From: Streptomyces sp. NP160
Lineage (GTDB): Bacteria; Actinomycetota; Actinomycetes; Actinomycetales; Quadrisphaeraceae
Length of the DNA: 64,000 bases
Assembly (NCBI RefSeq): GCF_006335115.1
Contig: NZ_VDMJ01000006.1
Coordinates: 62,001 to 126,000, forward strand
Reading direction: 5' to 3'
The notes beneath the pieces were generated by a model, which did not search any database, was not told the DNA's origin, and saw only the letters and a program-made list of their open reading frames with translations. Below, piece by piece: positions 26,850 through 35,189 of the stretch (the first letter of the stretch is position 1; every line of letters begins with the position of its first letter). Position numbers and translations under genes: made by a program.

Positions 26850-28298
26850 GTGACCTCCGACGGTCCTGTGCGCACGGATCCGCGCACCGGTCCGTCCGGT
26901 CGCCCTCGCACGGTGCTCCACGTGGACCTCGACGCGTTCTACGCGGCCGTGGAGCAGCGCGACAAGCCGTCGCTGCGCGGCAAGCCGGTGGTGGTCGGCG
27001 GCACGGCGTGGCGCGGCGTGGTGGCCACCGCCTCCTACGAGGCGAGGGCCTTCGGGGTCGGCTCCGCGATGCCCACGGCGGCGGCGCGGCGGGCCTGCCC
27101 CTGGGCCGCCTACCTCTCCCCGCGCTTCGAGGCCTACCGCGCCGCGTCGGCGCACGTGATGGCGCTGCTCGCCGACCTCGCGGGCCCGCCGGGGCTCCTG
27201 GAGCCGCTCTCGCTGGACGAGGCCTACGTCGACCTGAGCGGCTCGTCCACGGGTCCCGACGACGAGGCGGTCCTCGCCGCCGCGGTCGCCTTCCGGGAGC
27301 GCGTGCGCGAGCAGGTGGGCCTGACGGCCTCGGTGGGGGTCGGGACGAGCAAGCTGGTGGCCAAGGTGGCCTCGGACCTGCGCAAGCCGGACGCGCTCCT
27401 CGTGGTGCCCGCGGGTGCCGAGCGATCAGTGCTCTCACCGCTGGGGGTGCGCTCGCTGCCGGGCGTGGGACCCGCCACCGAGGCCCGCCTGGCCGGGCTC
27501 GGCGTGGCCACGGTGGGCCAGCTGGCGGCGACGGACGAGCGCGAGCTGGTCTCCCTGCTCGGGAAGGCGGCGGGCGCGGCGCTGCACGCCGCCGCGCTGG
27601 GCGTGGACCCGCGGCCGGTGGTGCCGGAGAGGGAGGCCAAGTCGGTGAGCGCCGAGGAGACGTTCCCCACCGACGTCGTGGACCGGTCGGTGCTGTCCGC
27701 GGAGCTGCGGCGGATGGCCGAGCGGGTGGCGCAGCGGCTCCAGGCCTCCGGGGTGAGGGGCCGCACGGTGACCGTCAAGGCCCGCCGGTACGACTTCACG
27801 GCGCTGGCCCGCTCCGCCACCACCGCCGGCGGCCCGGGCGTGGTCACCGCGGAGGAGATCTGCGCGGCGGCCGCGCCGCTCCTCGCGGCCATCAACACGA
27901 CGGGCGGCCTGCGGCTGCTGGGCGTGGGCGTCTCGGGCCTGGTGGGCGCCCTCGACGGGCTCGACGACCCGGTCCAGGGAGACCTGCTCGCCGACCTCCT
28001 CGCGCAGGCCTCCGCCGCCCCCGCCCCGGGGGCGGCGGACCCCGAAGCGGAGCAGGAGGACGACGACGGGAGCGCGGACGCCGGGCAGCCGGAGGTGCTG
28101 GCGGCTGGTGCCTCCGCCGTGCTGTGGCGCCCGGGCCAGGACGTCGTCCACCGCGAGCACGGGCCGGGGTGGGTGCAGGGCTCGGGCGTCGGCCGGGTCA
28201 CGGTGCGCTTCGAGGGGCCGCACACCGGAGTGGGGCGGGTCCGCACCTTCGCCGTGGACGACGGCGACCTCGCGCCTTCGGGACCGCCGGTCTGGTGA
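26850..28298 (+). CDS. dinB: DNA polymerase IV with a C-terminal Tudor-like extension
   Basis: A 482-residue Y-family translesion polymerase. Palm motifs HVDLDAFYAAVEQRDKPSLR and SLDEAYVDLSG carry the metal-binding acidic residues. The helix-hairpin-helix thumb (LPGVGPATEARLAGLG) and little finger follow. An acidic linker leads to about 50 extra residues (WRPGQDVVHREHGPGWVQG, VTVRFEG) resembling the Tudor-like tails of UvrD/PcrA helicases, common in actinobacterial DinB. The GTG at 26850 has TACCGT ending exactly 6 nt before it, so the mRNA is likely leaderless. Confidence 0.95.
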   Translation: MTSDGPVRTDPRTGPSGRPRTVLHVDLDAFYAAVEQRDKPSLRGKPVVVGGTAWRGVVATASYEARAFGVGSAMPTAAARRACPWAAYLSPRFEAYRAASAHVMALLADLAGPPGLLEPLSLDEAYVDLSGSSTGPDDEAVLAAAVAFRERVREQVGLTASVGVGTSKLVAKVASDLRKPDALLVVPAGAERSVLSPLGVRSLPGVGPATEARLAGLGVATVGQLAATDERELVSLLGKAAGAALHAAALGVDPRPVVPEREAKSVSAEETFPTDVVDRSVLSAELRRMAERVAQRLQASGVRGRTVTVKARRYDFTALARSATTAGGPGVVTAEEICAAAAPLLAAINTTGGLRLLGVGVSGLVGALDGLDDPVQGDLLADLLAQASAAPAPGAADPEAEQEDDDGSADAGQPEVLAAGASAVLWRPGQDVVHREHGPGWVQGSGVGRVTVRFEGPHTGVGRVRTFAVDDGDLAPSGPPVW

Positions 28299-28587
28299 CC
28301 CCTGTGGCCCGAGTCCCGTGATGGATGGGGTTGGTGTTCCACGTGGGACGCATGTGGTGTGTCGTGTCCCGTCGGTCGGGTTCATGCGGCACACTGGGCG
28401 TGCGCGGCAGAGTCCGGAGCGCCGAGCCCAGCGCTCGCGCCGGACCGCCCACCCGATCACCTCCCGCGCCGCGCCGGCGTGACGCCCCGGCGGGAGGTGG
28501 CCAGCCACCAGCGCCGAGGCGGACGCCCGCGCGCCGGACCGGCCTGCGCCGCGCCCCGCGCGCCGCGGCCCGAGAGGAACCCCCACC
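28299..28587 (+). other. Long leader region of the DEAD-box helicase gene
   Basis: 289 bases between dinB and the helicase gene with no gene. It contains a near-palindrome GTTCCACGTGGGAC (28336-28349), one of the family listed in the findings, and GC-rich repeats. Cold-shock helicase genes often have long structured leaders; no specific element is recognised. Confidence 0.45.
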
Positions 28588-30297
28588 GTGTCTCCCACCA
28601 ACGCGCCCGGCCACGGCAACCCCGGCCACAACGGCCCCGGCCACTCCGCCCCGGGCCGCACCGCCGGTGCCGCCCCCCGCGACGGCTCCGGCGAGGGCGG
28701 CCAGCAGCGCCGCCGCCGTGGCGGCCGCGGCCGCGGCGGCCAGGCGGGCGCTGCTCGCCCGGCCTCGGCCCCCCAGGGCTCCCGGGTCCTCGCCCCCGGG
28801 TCCCTGGCGCCCGGCGCCCCCCGCGCCGGTGCCGTGCAGCCGCCGGCCCCCCGCGCCGAGAGCGCACCGCCCCAGCGCGCCGCGCAGGCCGCCGTGCGTC
28901 CCGCCTCCCCGTCGGACCCGTCCACCGGGGAGGCCACCGGGGCGTCGTTCGCGGAGCTCGGCGTCCCGGCCCCGCTCGTGGCCTCGCTCGAGGCCCGCGG
29001 CGTCACCAGCCCGTTCCCCATCCAGGCGGCGACGCTCCCGGACACCCTCGCCGGTCGTGACGTGCTCGGCCGCGGTCGCACCGGATCGGGCAAGACCATC
29101 GCCTTCGCGCTGCCGCTGGTCGCCCGCGTCGCCGCGGGACAGGCCCCGCGGACACCCCGCCGCCCGCGCGGCCTCGTGCTGGCCCCCACCCGCGAGCTCG
29201 CCACGCAGATCGCCGCCACCGTCGAGCCGCTCGCGCAGGCCGCCGGGCTGCGCACCACCGTGGTGTTCGGCGGGGTCCCGCAGGGCCGCCAGGTGACCGC
29301 CCTGGCTGCCGGCGTCGACATCGTCATCGCCTGCCCGGGTCGCCTCGAGGACCTCCTGCGCCAGCGCGAGCTCACGCTGGACGGCGTCGAGGTGACCGTC
29401 CTCGACGAGGCCGACCACATGGCCGACCTGGGCTTCCTGCCCGGCGTGCGCCGCCTCCTGGACGCCACCCCCCGGGGGGGCCAGCGCCTGCTGTTCTCCG
29501 CCACCCTGGACAACGGCGTCGACGTGCTGGTCAAGCGCTTCCTCGTCGACCCGCTGACCCACTCGGTCGACAGCGCCACCGCCCCGCCGCCGGCGATGAC
29601 CCACCACGCGCTGCACGTGGCCGACGCGGGCGCCAAGACCGAGGTCGTGCGCCACCTCGCCTCCGGCACCGGCCGCCGGGTGCTCTTCCTGCGCACCAAG
29701 CACCAGGCCAAGAAGCTGGCCAAGCAGCTCACCGCGTCGGGGATCCCCGCGGTGGACCTGCACGGCAACCTCTCCCAGAACGCGCGGGTTCGGAACCTCG
29801 ACGCGTTCTCCTCCGGCGAGGTGAAGGTCATGGTCGCCACCGACATCGCCGCGCGCGGCATCCACGTCGACGACGTCGAGCTGGTGGTGCACGTCGACCC
29901 GCCGACCGAGCACAAGGCGTACCTGCACCGGTCCGGCCGCACCGCCCGTGCGGGCTCCGGCGGTGACGTGGTCACCGTGGTGCTGCCCGAGCAGGGCCGC
30001 GAGGTGGCGCAGATGATGCGGCAGGCCCGGATCACCGCCGAGCAGCACCAGCGGACCACGGCCGGCTCCGAGGTGGTCCTCCGCCTGACCGGTGAGGTGG
30101 CCCCGCACGTCGAGCCGGCGCCCCCGGCACCGCCGGTCCAGCCGACCCGCTCCACCAGCGGCGCCAGGAGCGGCGGCTCGCGGCGCGGTGGCACCGGCTC
30201 CCGCAGCAGCGTCAGCGGCGGTGGTTCTGGCCGCGGTCGCCAGGGCGGCCAGGGTGGTCGCCGGGGTGGCCAGGACAGGCTCACCTCATTTCGCTAG
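28588..30297 (+). CDS. DEAD-box ATP-dependent RNA helicase
   Basis: A 569-residue RhlE-like RNA helicase. A disordered basic N-terminal tail of about 110 residues (RRRRGGRGRGG) leads to the Q motif (FPIQAATLPDTLAGRDVLG), GRTGSGKT, PTRELATQ, LDEADHMADLGF, FSATL, the second RecA lobe (FLRTKHQAKKLA, ATDIAARGIHVDDVE) and HRSGRTARAG. The C-terminal tail is Arg/Gly/Ser rich. Such tails bind RNA non-specifically. The GTG at 28588 follows GAGAGG by about 8 nt. It likely remodels rRNA or mRNA structure, especially in the cold. A twin-hairpin terminator follows. Confidence 0.93.
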   Translation: MSPTNAPGHGNPGHNGPGHSAPGRTAGAAPRDGSGEGGQQRRRRGGRGRGGQAGAARPASAPQGSRVLAPGSLAPGAPRAGAVQPPAPRAESAPPQRAAQAAVRPASPSDPSTGEATGASFAELGVPAPLVASLEARGVTSPFPIQAATLPDTLAGRDVLGRGRTGSGKTIAFALPLVARVAAGQAPRTPRRPRGLVLAPTRELATQIAATVEPLAQAAGLRTTVVFGGVPQGRQVTALAAGVDIVIACPGRLEDLLRQRELTLDGVEVTVLDEADHMADLGFLPGVRRLLDATPRGGQRLLFSATLDNGVDVLVKRFLVDPLTHSVDSATAPPPAMTHHALHVADAGAKTEVVRHLASGTGRRVLFLRTKHQAKKLAKQLTASGIPAVDLHGNLSQNARVRNLDAFSSGEVKVMVATDIAARGIHVDDVELVVHVDPPTEHKAYLHRSGRTARAGSGGDVVTVVLPEQGREVAQMMRQARITAEQHQRTTAGSEVVLRLTGEVAPHVEPAPPAPPVQPTRSTSGARSGGSRRGGTGSRSSVSGGGSGRGRQGGQGGRRGGQDRLTSFR

Positions 30298-30308
30298 TCA
30301 GGCCTTCC

Positions 30309-30365
30309 GATATTCGGTGAGGGCAGCCTCACCGAATATCGAAAGGGCCTCGTGATTTATCACGA
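30309..30365 (+). terminator. Twin AT-rich hairpins after the helicase gene
   Basis: GATATTCGGTGAGG pairs perfectly with CCTCACCGAATATC around GCAG (30309-30340). A second hairpin TCGTGA-TTTA-TCACGA follows (30350-30365). The local AT content is striking against its surroundings. Confidence 0.85.
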
Positions 30366-30461
30366 ACGGCCGCTGACCTGGGGTGTTGCATTAGATATTC
30401 CGGTGCGGAGCCGATAAGGTCATCGACGAGCGCTTTTCCGTACCGACTCCTGGAGGTCACC

Positions 30462-30764
30462 GTGGCCACGCTCGAGATGCCCGCCGTCACCGAGTGCACC
30501 GTCGCCGGCTGCTCGTACAACCACGACGGCTGCCACGCCTTCGCCATCACCGTCGGGTCCGCCGACGGCTCGGCGGACTGCGGCACCTTCATCCCGCTGG
30601 GCCGCAAGGGCGGGCTGGACAAGGTCGTGGCGCAGGTGGGTGCGTGCTCGCGCAGCAACTGCGCGTTCAACACCGACCTCGAGTGCACCGCCAGCTCCAT
30701 CCGCGTGGGCGCCGGGGCGAGCGGCTCGGACACCGCCGCCTGCCTCACCTTCCAGGCCTCCTGA
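30462..30764 (+). CDS. DUF1540 domain protein (two Cys-rich repeats)
   Basis: A 100-residue protein with two DUF1540 units. The first has Cys at 12, 17, 24 and 40 (CTVAGCSYNHDGCHAFAI ... CGTF); the second at 62, 67, 75 and 94 (CSRSNCAFNTDLECTASSI ... CLTF). The two four-cysteine sets suggest binding of two metal ions, but function is unknown. The GTG at 30462 follows TGGAGG by 6 nt. It has its own AT-rich upstream region (30370-30420), unlike neighbouring promoters, and its own 16-bp terminator, so it is a single-gene unit. Confidence 0.88.
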   Translation: MATLEMPAVTECTVAGCSYNHDGCHAFAITVGSADGSADCGTFIPLGRKGGLDKVVAQVGACSRSNCAFNTDLECTASSIRVGAGASGSDTAACLTFQAS

Positions 30765-30803
30765 CCCCGCTCCCGGCCCCGGGCCGGGCCCAGCAGGACC
30801 ACC

Positions 30804-30840
30804 GACCGCCGGTCGTCGCCCCCCGCGACGGCCGGCGGTC
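30804..30840 (+). terminator. Terminator of the DUF1540 gene
   Basis: A 16-bp stem with one G-T wobble (GACCGCCGGTCGTCGC and its partner) around a 5-C loop, 40 bases after the stop. Confidence 0.85.
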
Positions 30841-30892
30841 GTCGTCTGCGGGGGTGCGCACCCCCGCGGCACGCACCCGGGAGACTGACCCG

Positions 30893-32212
30893 GTGCGCGC
30901 GTGGGTGGTGTGGGGCGTCGGCGTCGCGGCGTACGTCGTGGCGGTGCTGCAGCGCACCTCCTTCGGGGTGGCGGGCCTCGACGCGGTCGACAGGTTCGGG
31001 ACCACGGCGGCCGCGGTCTCCGCCTTCACCGTGCTCCAGCTCCTCGTCTACGCCGCGCTGCAGGTGCCCGCCGGCGTCCTCCTGGACCGGTTCGGCACCC
31101 GGAGGCTCGTGGTCACCGGTGGTCTGCTCATGGCCGCGGGCCAGCTCGTGCTCGCCGTGGGCGCGGTGCTGCCGCTCGCCGTGGTGGGGCGCGTGCTCGT
31201 GGGTGCGGGCGACGCGCTGACGTTCATCAGCGTGCTGCGGCTCGTGGGGGCGTGGTTCCCGGCGCGCCAGGCGCCGGTCATCACCCAGCTCACGGGCCTG
31301 ATGGGCCAGCTGGGCCAGGTGCTGTCCGCGGTGCCGCTCGTGGCGGTCCTGTCGGGGCCGGGCTGGACCCCGGCCTTCGCGTCGGCAGCGGCCCTCGGCG
31401 TGATCGCCACGGTCCTCGCGGCCCTCCTCGTGCGTGACGCCCCGGGCGTGCGCTCCCGCTCCGGCCCGCCGCTGAGCTGGTCCAAGGCCGGCCGCGACCT
31501 CGTGCGGGCCTGGCGGAACCCCGGGACGCGGCTCGGCCTGTGGAGCCACTTCGCCACCCAGTTCCCCGGCACGGTCTTCGCGCTCATGTGGGGGTTCCCC
31601 TTCCTCGAGCGCGGTGAGGGCGTGCCGCAGGCCACGGTCAGCGCGCTCTTCACGTCCTACGTCGTCGCCGGGCTCGTGGCCGGCCCGCTGCTGGGCGTGC
31701 TCGTGGCCCGGCACCCGCTGCGCCGCTCCTGGCTGGTGCTGACCATCGTCGCCGCCAACGCGGCGGCCTGGACCGCGGTGCTCCTGTGGCCGGGACCGGC
31801 GCCGCTGTGGCTCCTCGGCCTGCTCGTCCTCGCGCTCGCCAGCGGGGGGCCGGGGTCCATGGTGGGCTTCGACTACGCCCGCACCTTCAACCCCGCGGAC
31901 CGCCAGGGCACGGCGACGGGCATCGTCAACGTGGGCGGGTTCGTGGCCAGCCTGCTGACGGTGCTGGCTGTCGGCGTGGTGCTCGACGCCACCGGCGGCG
32001 ACTACTCCCTGGGCGACTTCCGCGCCGCCTTCAGCGTGCAGTACGTCGTGTGGTCCGTGGGCCTCGTCGGGGTCCTGGTGACGCGCCGGAAGGTGCGGGC
32101 GCAGCTGGCGGCCGAGGGGGTGGTGGTGCCCCCGATCCGCGTGGCACTGGCCCAGCGCTTCCCGCGCCGGGTCCGGGCGGGTGCCCCCGTCAGGCGGGGG
32201 GAGGAGCGATGA
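30893..32212 (+). CDS. MFS transporter
   Basis: A 439-residue major facilitator with about 12 membrane segments. The loop 2-3 signature is GVLLDRFGTRRLVVTGG, and FLERGEGVPQATVSALFTSY begins the second half; the family resembles nitrate/sugar-phosphate-like porters, but the substrate is not predictable. The GTG at 30893 has GAGACT ending exactly 6 nt before it (leaderless type); GTGs further upstream are in the terminator of the previous gene. Its 3' end overlaps the convergent GNAT gene by 23 bp. Confidence 0.82.
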   Translation: MRAWVVWGVGVAAYVVAVLQRTSFGVAGLDAVDRFGTTAAAVSAFTVLQLLVYAALQVPAGVLLDRFGTRRLVVTGGLLMAAGQLVLAVGAVLPLAVVGRVLVGAGDALTFISVLRLVGAWFPARQAPVITQLTGLMGQLGQVLSAVPLVAVLSGPGWTPAFASAAALGVIATVLAALLVRDAPGVRSRSGPPLSWSKAGRDLVRAWRNPGTRLGLWSHFATQFPGTVFALMWGFPFLERGEGVPQATVSALFTSYVVAGLVAGPLLGVLVARHPLRRSWLVLTIVAANAAAWTAVLLWPGPAPLWLLGLLVLALASGGPGSMVGFDYARTFNPADRQGTATGIVNVGGFVASLLTVLAVGVVLDATGGDYSLGDFRAAFSVQYVVWSVGLVGVLVTRRKVRAQLAAEGVVVPPIRVALAQRFPRRVRAGAPVRRGEER

Positions 32213-32786
32213 CCGGCAGCGAGCCGGTGGTCACCGGGTCGGGCGGCGCGATGTCGGAGGGGCGCAGGCGGTAGACCCGCAGGTGCAGGTCGTAGTACTT
32301 GTCTGTCTCCCCGACCCACTCCATGCCGAGGCGCCGCGCGATCCACTCGCCGCGGTCGTTGCCGGGGCGGACCACCGCGAAGACCTCCGAGGCGCCGCGG
32401 TCGAAGGCCCACGCCGCCAGGGCGCGCGCGCCCTCGCTGGCGTAGCTGTGGCCCCAGTGCTCCGGAGCCAGCTGCCAGGCGATCTCGAGGTCCTCGCCGT
32501 GCGGCGGCATGGTCCGCAGCACCAGCGCGCCGACCACGGCGCCGTCCTCCTTGCGGGCCAGCGCCCAGCGCCCGACGAACTGCTCGACGTCGTCGCCCTC
32601 CCTGACCTGCTCGGCGCGCCACTGCTCGAGGCGCTCGGCCATGGCCTGCTCGTCCGGGACCGCCTCGGCCGCCGGCGCGAGCCAGCGGGAGACCCTCTCG
32701 TCACCGAAGACGGCGAGGGCGGCGGCGGCGTCGGAGCGCTCCCAGTCGCGCACGACGAGGCGCTCGGTGGTCACCAGGTGGGTCAC
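32190..32786 (-). CDS. GNAT family N-acetyltransferase
   Basis: A 198-residue RimJ/RimL-type acetyltransferase. It starts TERLVVRDWERSDAAAALAVF and has the acetyl-CoA motif region ELAPEHWGHSYASEGARALA-type (QLAPEHWGHSYASEGARAL), then VVRPGNDRGEWIARRLGMEW. The target amine, protein N-terminus or small molecule, is unknown. The GTG at 32786 has TACGGT ending 7 nt upstream and no ribosome site. Convergent with the MFS gene (23-bp overlap) and divergent from the lycopene cyclase gene across 75 bp. Confidence 0.88.
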   Translation of the reverse strand: MTHLVTTERLVVRDWERSDAAAALAVFGDERVSRWLAPAAEAVPDEQAMAERLEQWRAEQVREGDDVEQFVGRWALARKEDGAVVGALVLRTMPPHGEDLEIAWQLAPEHWGHSYASEGARALAAWAFDRGASEVFAVVRPGNDRGEWIARRLGMEWVGETDKYYDLHLRVYRLRPSDIAPPDPVTTGSLPVIAPPPA

Positions 32787-32861
32787 GCGGGCCACCGTAG
32801 CGCCCGGCGCCGGAGGGGACACCCGACGAAGATCCGGCCCGCGGTGGGCGACGATGCGGGG

Positions 32862-34136
32862 GTGACGCCGACGACCCGAGCCGCCGACGTCGTCCTGCTC
32901 GGCGGTGGCGGCGCCGGCACCGCCGTCCTCCACCACCTGGCGCTGCACCTGCTGCGGCAGCGGCAGCGCCGCCCGCTGCGCGTCGTCGTCGTCGACCCCC
33001 TCGACAGGCTGGCCGCGCGCCCGGCGGACCGCACGTGGTGCTCCTGGGTGCCGCGCGGGGGACGCGCGGAGGCCGAGCTGGGGCCGGCGGTCCACCGCTG
33101 GTGGCCGACGGTGCTGGTGGTGGCGCGCGACGGGTCACCGGTGCGGCTGGACCTCGCCCCGCTGCGCTACGCCATGGTGCGCGGTGAGGACTACTACGCC
33201 CACGTCGCCGCGCTGGTCGCCCGCGCCGTCGACCGCGGGGCCCTGGACCTGGCGCACCTCCCGGTCGCCGCGCTCGACGTGGAGGAGGACGCCACCGCGG
33301 CGCGGGTGGTGCTGCCGCAGGGCCACCTGGTGGCCCCGGTGGTGCTCGACTCCCGCCCCGCCCCGCCCGCGCGGCCGGGTGCCTCCAGTCTCGTGCAGCA
33401 CTTCCTCGGGCAGCGGGTGCGCGGCGCCGAGGGCTCGGTGGACCCGGACCGGGCCGTGCTCATGGACTTCTCCGTGCCCCAGCCACCGGTCGGCCTCGCG
33501 TTCGGCTACTGCCTCCCCAGCGACACCGCGACGTCCCTCGTGGAGCACACGGCATTCGTGCCGGAGCCGCTGGCGGCGCAGGAGCAGGCCGCCGCGCTGG
33601 CCGCCTACCTCCCCGGGGCGCTGGGGACGACGACGAGCGCCGGCCTGCACGTGGAGCACGTCGAGGCCGGCGCCATCCCCATGACCGACGCCCCCTTCAC
33701 CCAGCGGCCGGCTGCGCCGCCGGGACAGCGCCGCAGCCGCGTGGTGAGGCTGGGGACGGCGGGCGGTGCCGTGCGCCCGTCCACCGGGTACGCGTTCACC
33801 GCCATGCACCGCGCGGCGCGCGCGCTGGCCGGCCAGCTGGCCGCGGGCGTGCCCGGTGACCGCCTCGACGTGCCTCGGCCCTACCCGCGCCGCCACGCGT
33901 GGATGGACGCCCTCGTGCTCCGCGCGCTGATCGACGGCCCGCAGCGCGGCGGTCTCGAGGGCCCGGACTTCTTCGTGAGGCTCTTCACCCGCAACCCCCC
34001 GCAGAGGGTGCTGCGCTTCCTGGACGGGCTGACCGGTCCCGCGGAGGAGCTGGCCCTCATGGCCACCTCCCCGCGGGGCCCGATGCTGCGGGCAGCGGCC
34101 CGCGACGCCGCCTGGCGCCTGGGGGGCGGGCGGTGA
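32862..34136 (+). CDS. crtY: Lycopene cyclase family protein
   Basis: A 424-residue flavoprotein of the CrtY family, which forms the beta rings of carotenoids. The nucleotide-binding start is DVVLLGGGGAGTAVLHHLAL, the RTWCSWVP region corresponds to the family DRTWCFW motif, and VLMDFSVPQ and PMTDAPF also fit. The GTG at 32862 has a weak GACGAT box 6 nt upstream. The PAP2 gene overlaps its stop (GTGA), so the two form an operon. No other carotenoid genes are adjacent, so crtE/B/I must lie elsewhere. Some members act on other polyenes. Confidence 0.87.
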   Translation: MTPTTRAADVVLLGGGGAGTAVLHHLALHLLRQRQRRPLRVVVVDPLDRLAARPADRTWCSWVPRGGRAEAELGPAVHRWWPTVLVVARDGSPVRLDLAPLRYAMVRGEDYYAHVAALVARAVDRGALDLAHLPVAALDVEEDATAARVVLPQGHLVAPVVLDSRPAPPARPGASSLVQHFLGQRVRGAEGSVDPDRAVLMDFSVPQPPVGLAFGYCLPSDTATSLVEHTAFVPEPLAAQEQAAALAAYLPGALGTTTSAGLHVEHVEAGAIPMTDAPFTQRPAAPPGQRRSRVVRLGTAGGAVRPSTGYAFTAMHRAARALAGQLAAGVPGDRLDVPRPYPRRHAWMDALVLRALIDGPQRGGLEGPDFFVRLFTRNPPQRVLRFLDGLTGPAEELALMATSPRGPMLRAAARDAAWRLGGGR

Positions 34137-34873
34137 CCCGGCTCGGTGGGCGCACCGGGAGCGGCCAGGGAGGGAGGCGGACGGGGTCGACGGGGTCGAC
34201 GGGGTGGTCGGGGTGGTCGGGGTGGTCGGCGCGCCGCCGCCTGCTGCTGGGTGCCGCGGTGCTGGCGGCGCTGGCCGCCGCGCTCGGTGCGGACGTGCTG
34301 GCCCACGGCCTGGTCAGCCGCCTGGACGAGCCCGCGAAGGAGCTCGGCGAGCGGCTGCGCTCCCGGGAGCTCACCCCCGTGGTGCGCCTGCTCTCCGACC
34401 TCGGCACCACCCCGTACCGGGCCGTGCTGGCGCTGCTGGCGTCGGTGCCCCTGGCGCTGCGGTGGGCCTCCTGGCTGCCCGTGGCCTACGCAGCGCTCGT
34501 GGTGGGTCTCGCACCTGCGGTGAGCGCGAGCACCAAGCGCCTGGTGGGCCGGCCCCGACCTCCCGCGGCGGAGGCGCTGGAGCACCCGCTCGACCCCTCC
34601 TTCCCCAGCGGCCACGCCACCGCGTCGGCGGCGCTGGCCACCGGCCTGGCCGTCCTGGCGGTGGTGGCGCTGCGCAGCGCCTGGGCGCGGGTGGCGGCGG
34701 TCTCGGCGGCGGGGGCCTTCGCGCTGGTGGTGGGGCTCACCCGCGTCTACCTCGGTGCGCACTGGCTCACCGACGTGCTGGCCGGCTGGTGCACTGGCGC
34801 CGCCGTGGCCCTCGCCCTCGCTGCGGCCGTGCGCCCGTGGCTCCGGGGCCGCCCTGATGTCAACACACCTTGA
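34133..34873 (+). CDS. PAP2 superfamily phosphatase, membrane-bound
   Basis: A 246-residue integral membrane phosphatase. The three PAP2 motifs are intact: KRLVGRPRPP, PSFPSGHATASAA and TRVYLGAHWLTDVLAG with the catalytic histidines. About five to six hydrophobic segments surround them. The cytoplasmic N-terminus has tandem GST/GWS repeats from a GC-rich minisatellite. It starts with a GTG overlapping the crtY stop. Likely substrates are prenyl or lipid diphosphates; coupling with crtY suggests an isoprenoid diphosphate, but undecaprenyl diphosphate recycling is equally possible. Its stop codon lies in the first operator of the downstream HTH gene. Confidence 0.9.
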   Translation: MTRLGGRTGSGQGGRRTGSTGSTGWSGWSGWSARRRLLLGAAVLAALAAALGADVLAHGLVSRLDEPAKELGERLRSRELTPVVRLLSDLGTTPYRAVLALLASVPLALRWASWLPVAYAALVVGLAPAVSASTKRLVGRPRPPAAEALEHPLDPSFPSGHATASAALATGLAVLAVVALRSAWARVAAVSAAGAFALVVGLTRVYLGAHWLTDVLAGWCTGAAVALALAAAVRPWLRGRPDVNTP

Positions 34874-34875
34874 CA
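34858..34875. promoter_or_regulatory. Operator 1 of the small HTH gene
   Basis: Perfect palindrome TGTCAA-CACACC-TTGACA. Its right half overlaps the putative -10 (GACACT, 34872-34877) of the leaderless HTH gene. Confidence 0.75.
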
Positions 34876-34884
34876 CTCGGCAGG

Positions 34885-35151
34885 ATGTCAAGCAACCTTG
34901 ACGTCGTGGGGACCCACGACGAGGAGGTGGCGGCCTTGGCGGCACTGGTGGCGCGAGCCGCGGACGACGACCCGCTGGAGGCGCTGGCCGCCCTGGCCGC
35001 GGCTCGCCGGGAGCTCGAGGCGCTGGAGGAGCTGGCGGTGCGCAGGGCGCGCGTGCGGTCGGCCTCGTGGGCCTCGATCGCCCTGGCCATGGGGGTGACC
35101 CGGCAGGCCGCCCACCAGCGCTTCCGGCTCTCGCGCTGGGGCGACCGCTGA
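34885..35151 (+). CDS. Small HTH DNA-binding protein
   Basis: An 88-residue protein. A coiled-coil-prone N-terminal half (DPLEALAALAAARRELEALEEL and following) is followed by a C-terminal helix-turn-helix, ASWASIALAMGVTRQAAHQR. The family is widespread in Actinobacteria as a short regulator. The ATG at 34885 is supported by GACACT ending 7 nt upstream; a TTG at 34870 is in frame but less likely. Two copies of TGTCAA-N6-TTGAC(A/G), 28 bp apart, cover the promoter and first codons, so autorepression is very likely. The ABC exporter follows and is probably in the same transcript. Confidence 0.8.
   Translation: MSSNLDVVGTHDEEVAALAALVARAADDDPLEALAALAAARRELEALEELAVRRARVRSASWASIALAMGVTRQAAHQRFRLSRWGDR
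34886..34903. promoter_or_regulatory. Operator 2 of the small HTH gene
   Basis: TGTCAA-GCAACC-TTGACG, one mismatch from a perfect palindrome. It starts at the second base of the ATG, 28 bp from operator 1 and in the same phase, so bound protein would block transcription at its start. Confidence 0.72.
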
Positions 35152-35189
35152 GCGCACCCGCGCCCCCTCCAGCCGCGCCTGCGGTCCCG

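Noticed and set aside
28336-28349. A genuine parS site
   Set aside because: GTTCCACGTGGGAC differs from GTTTCACGTGAAAC at three positions, including conserved half-site bases; kept only as part of a palindrome family.
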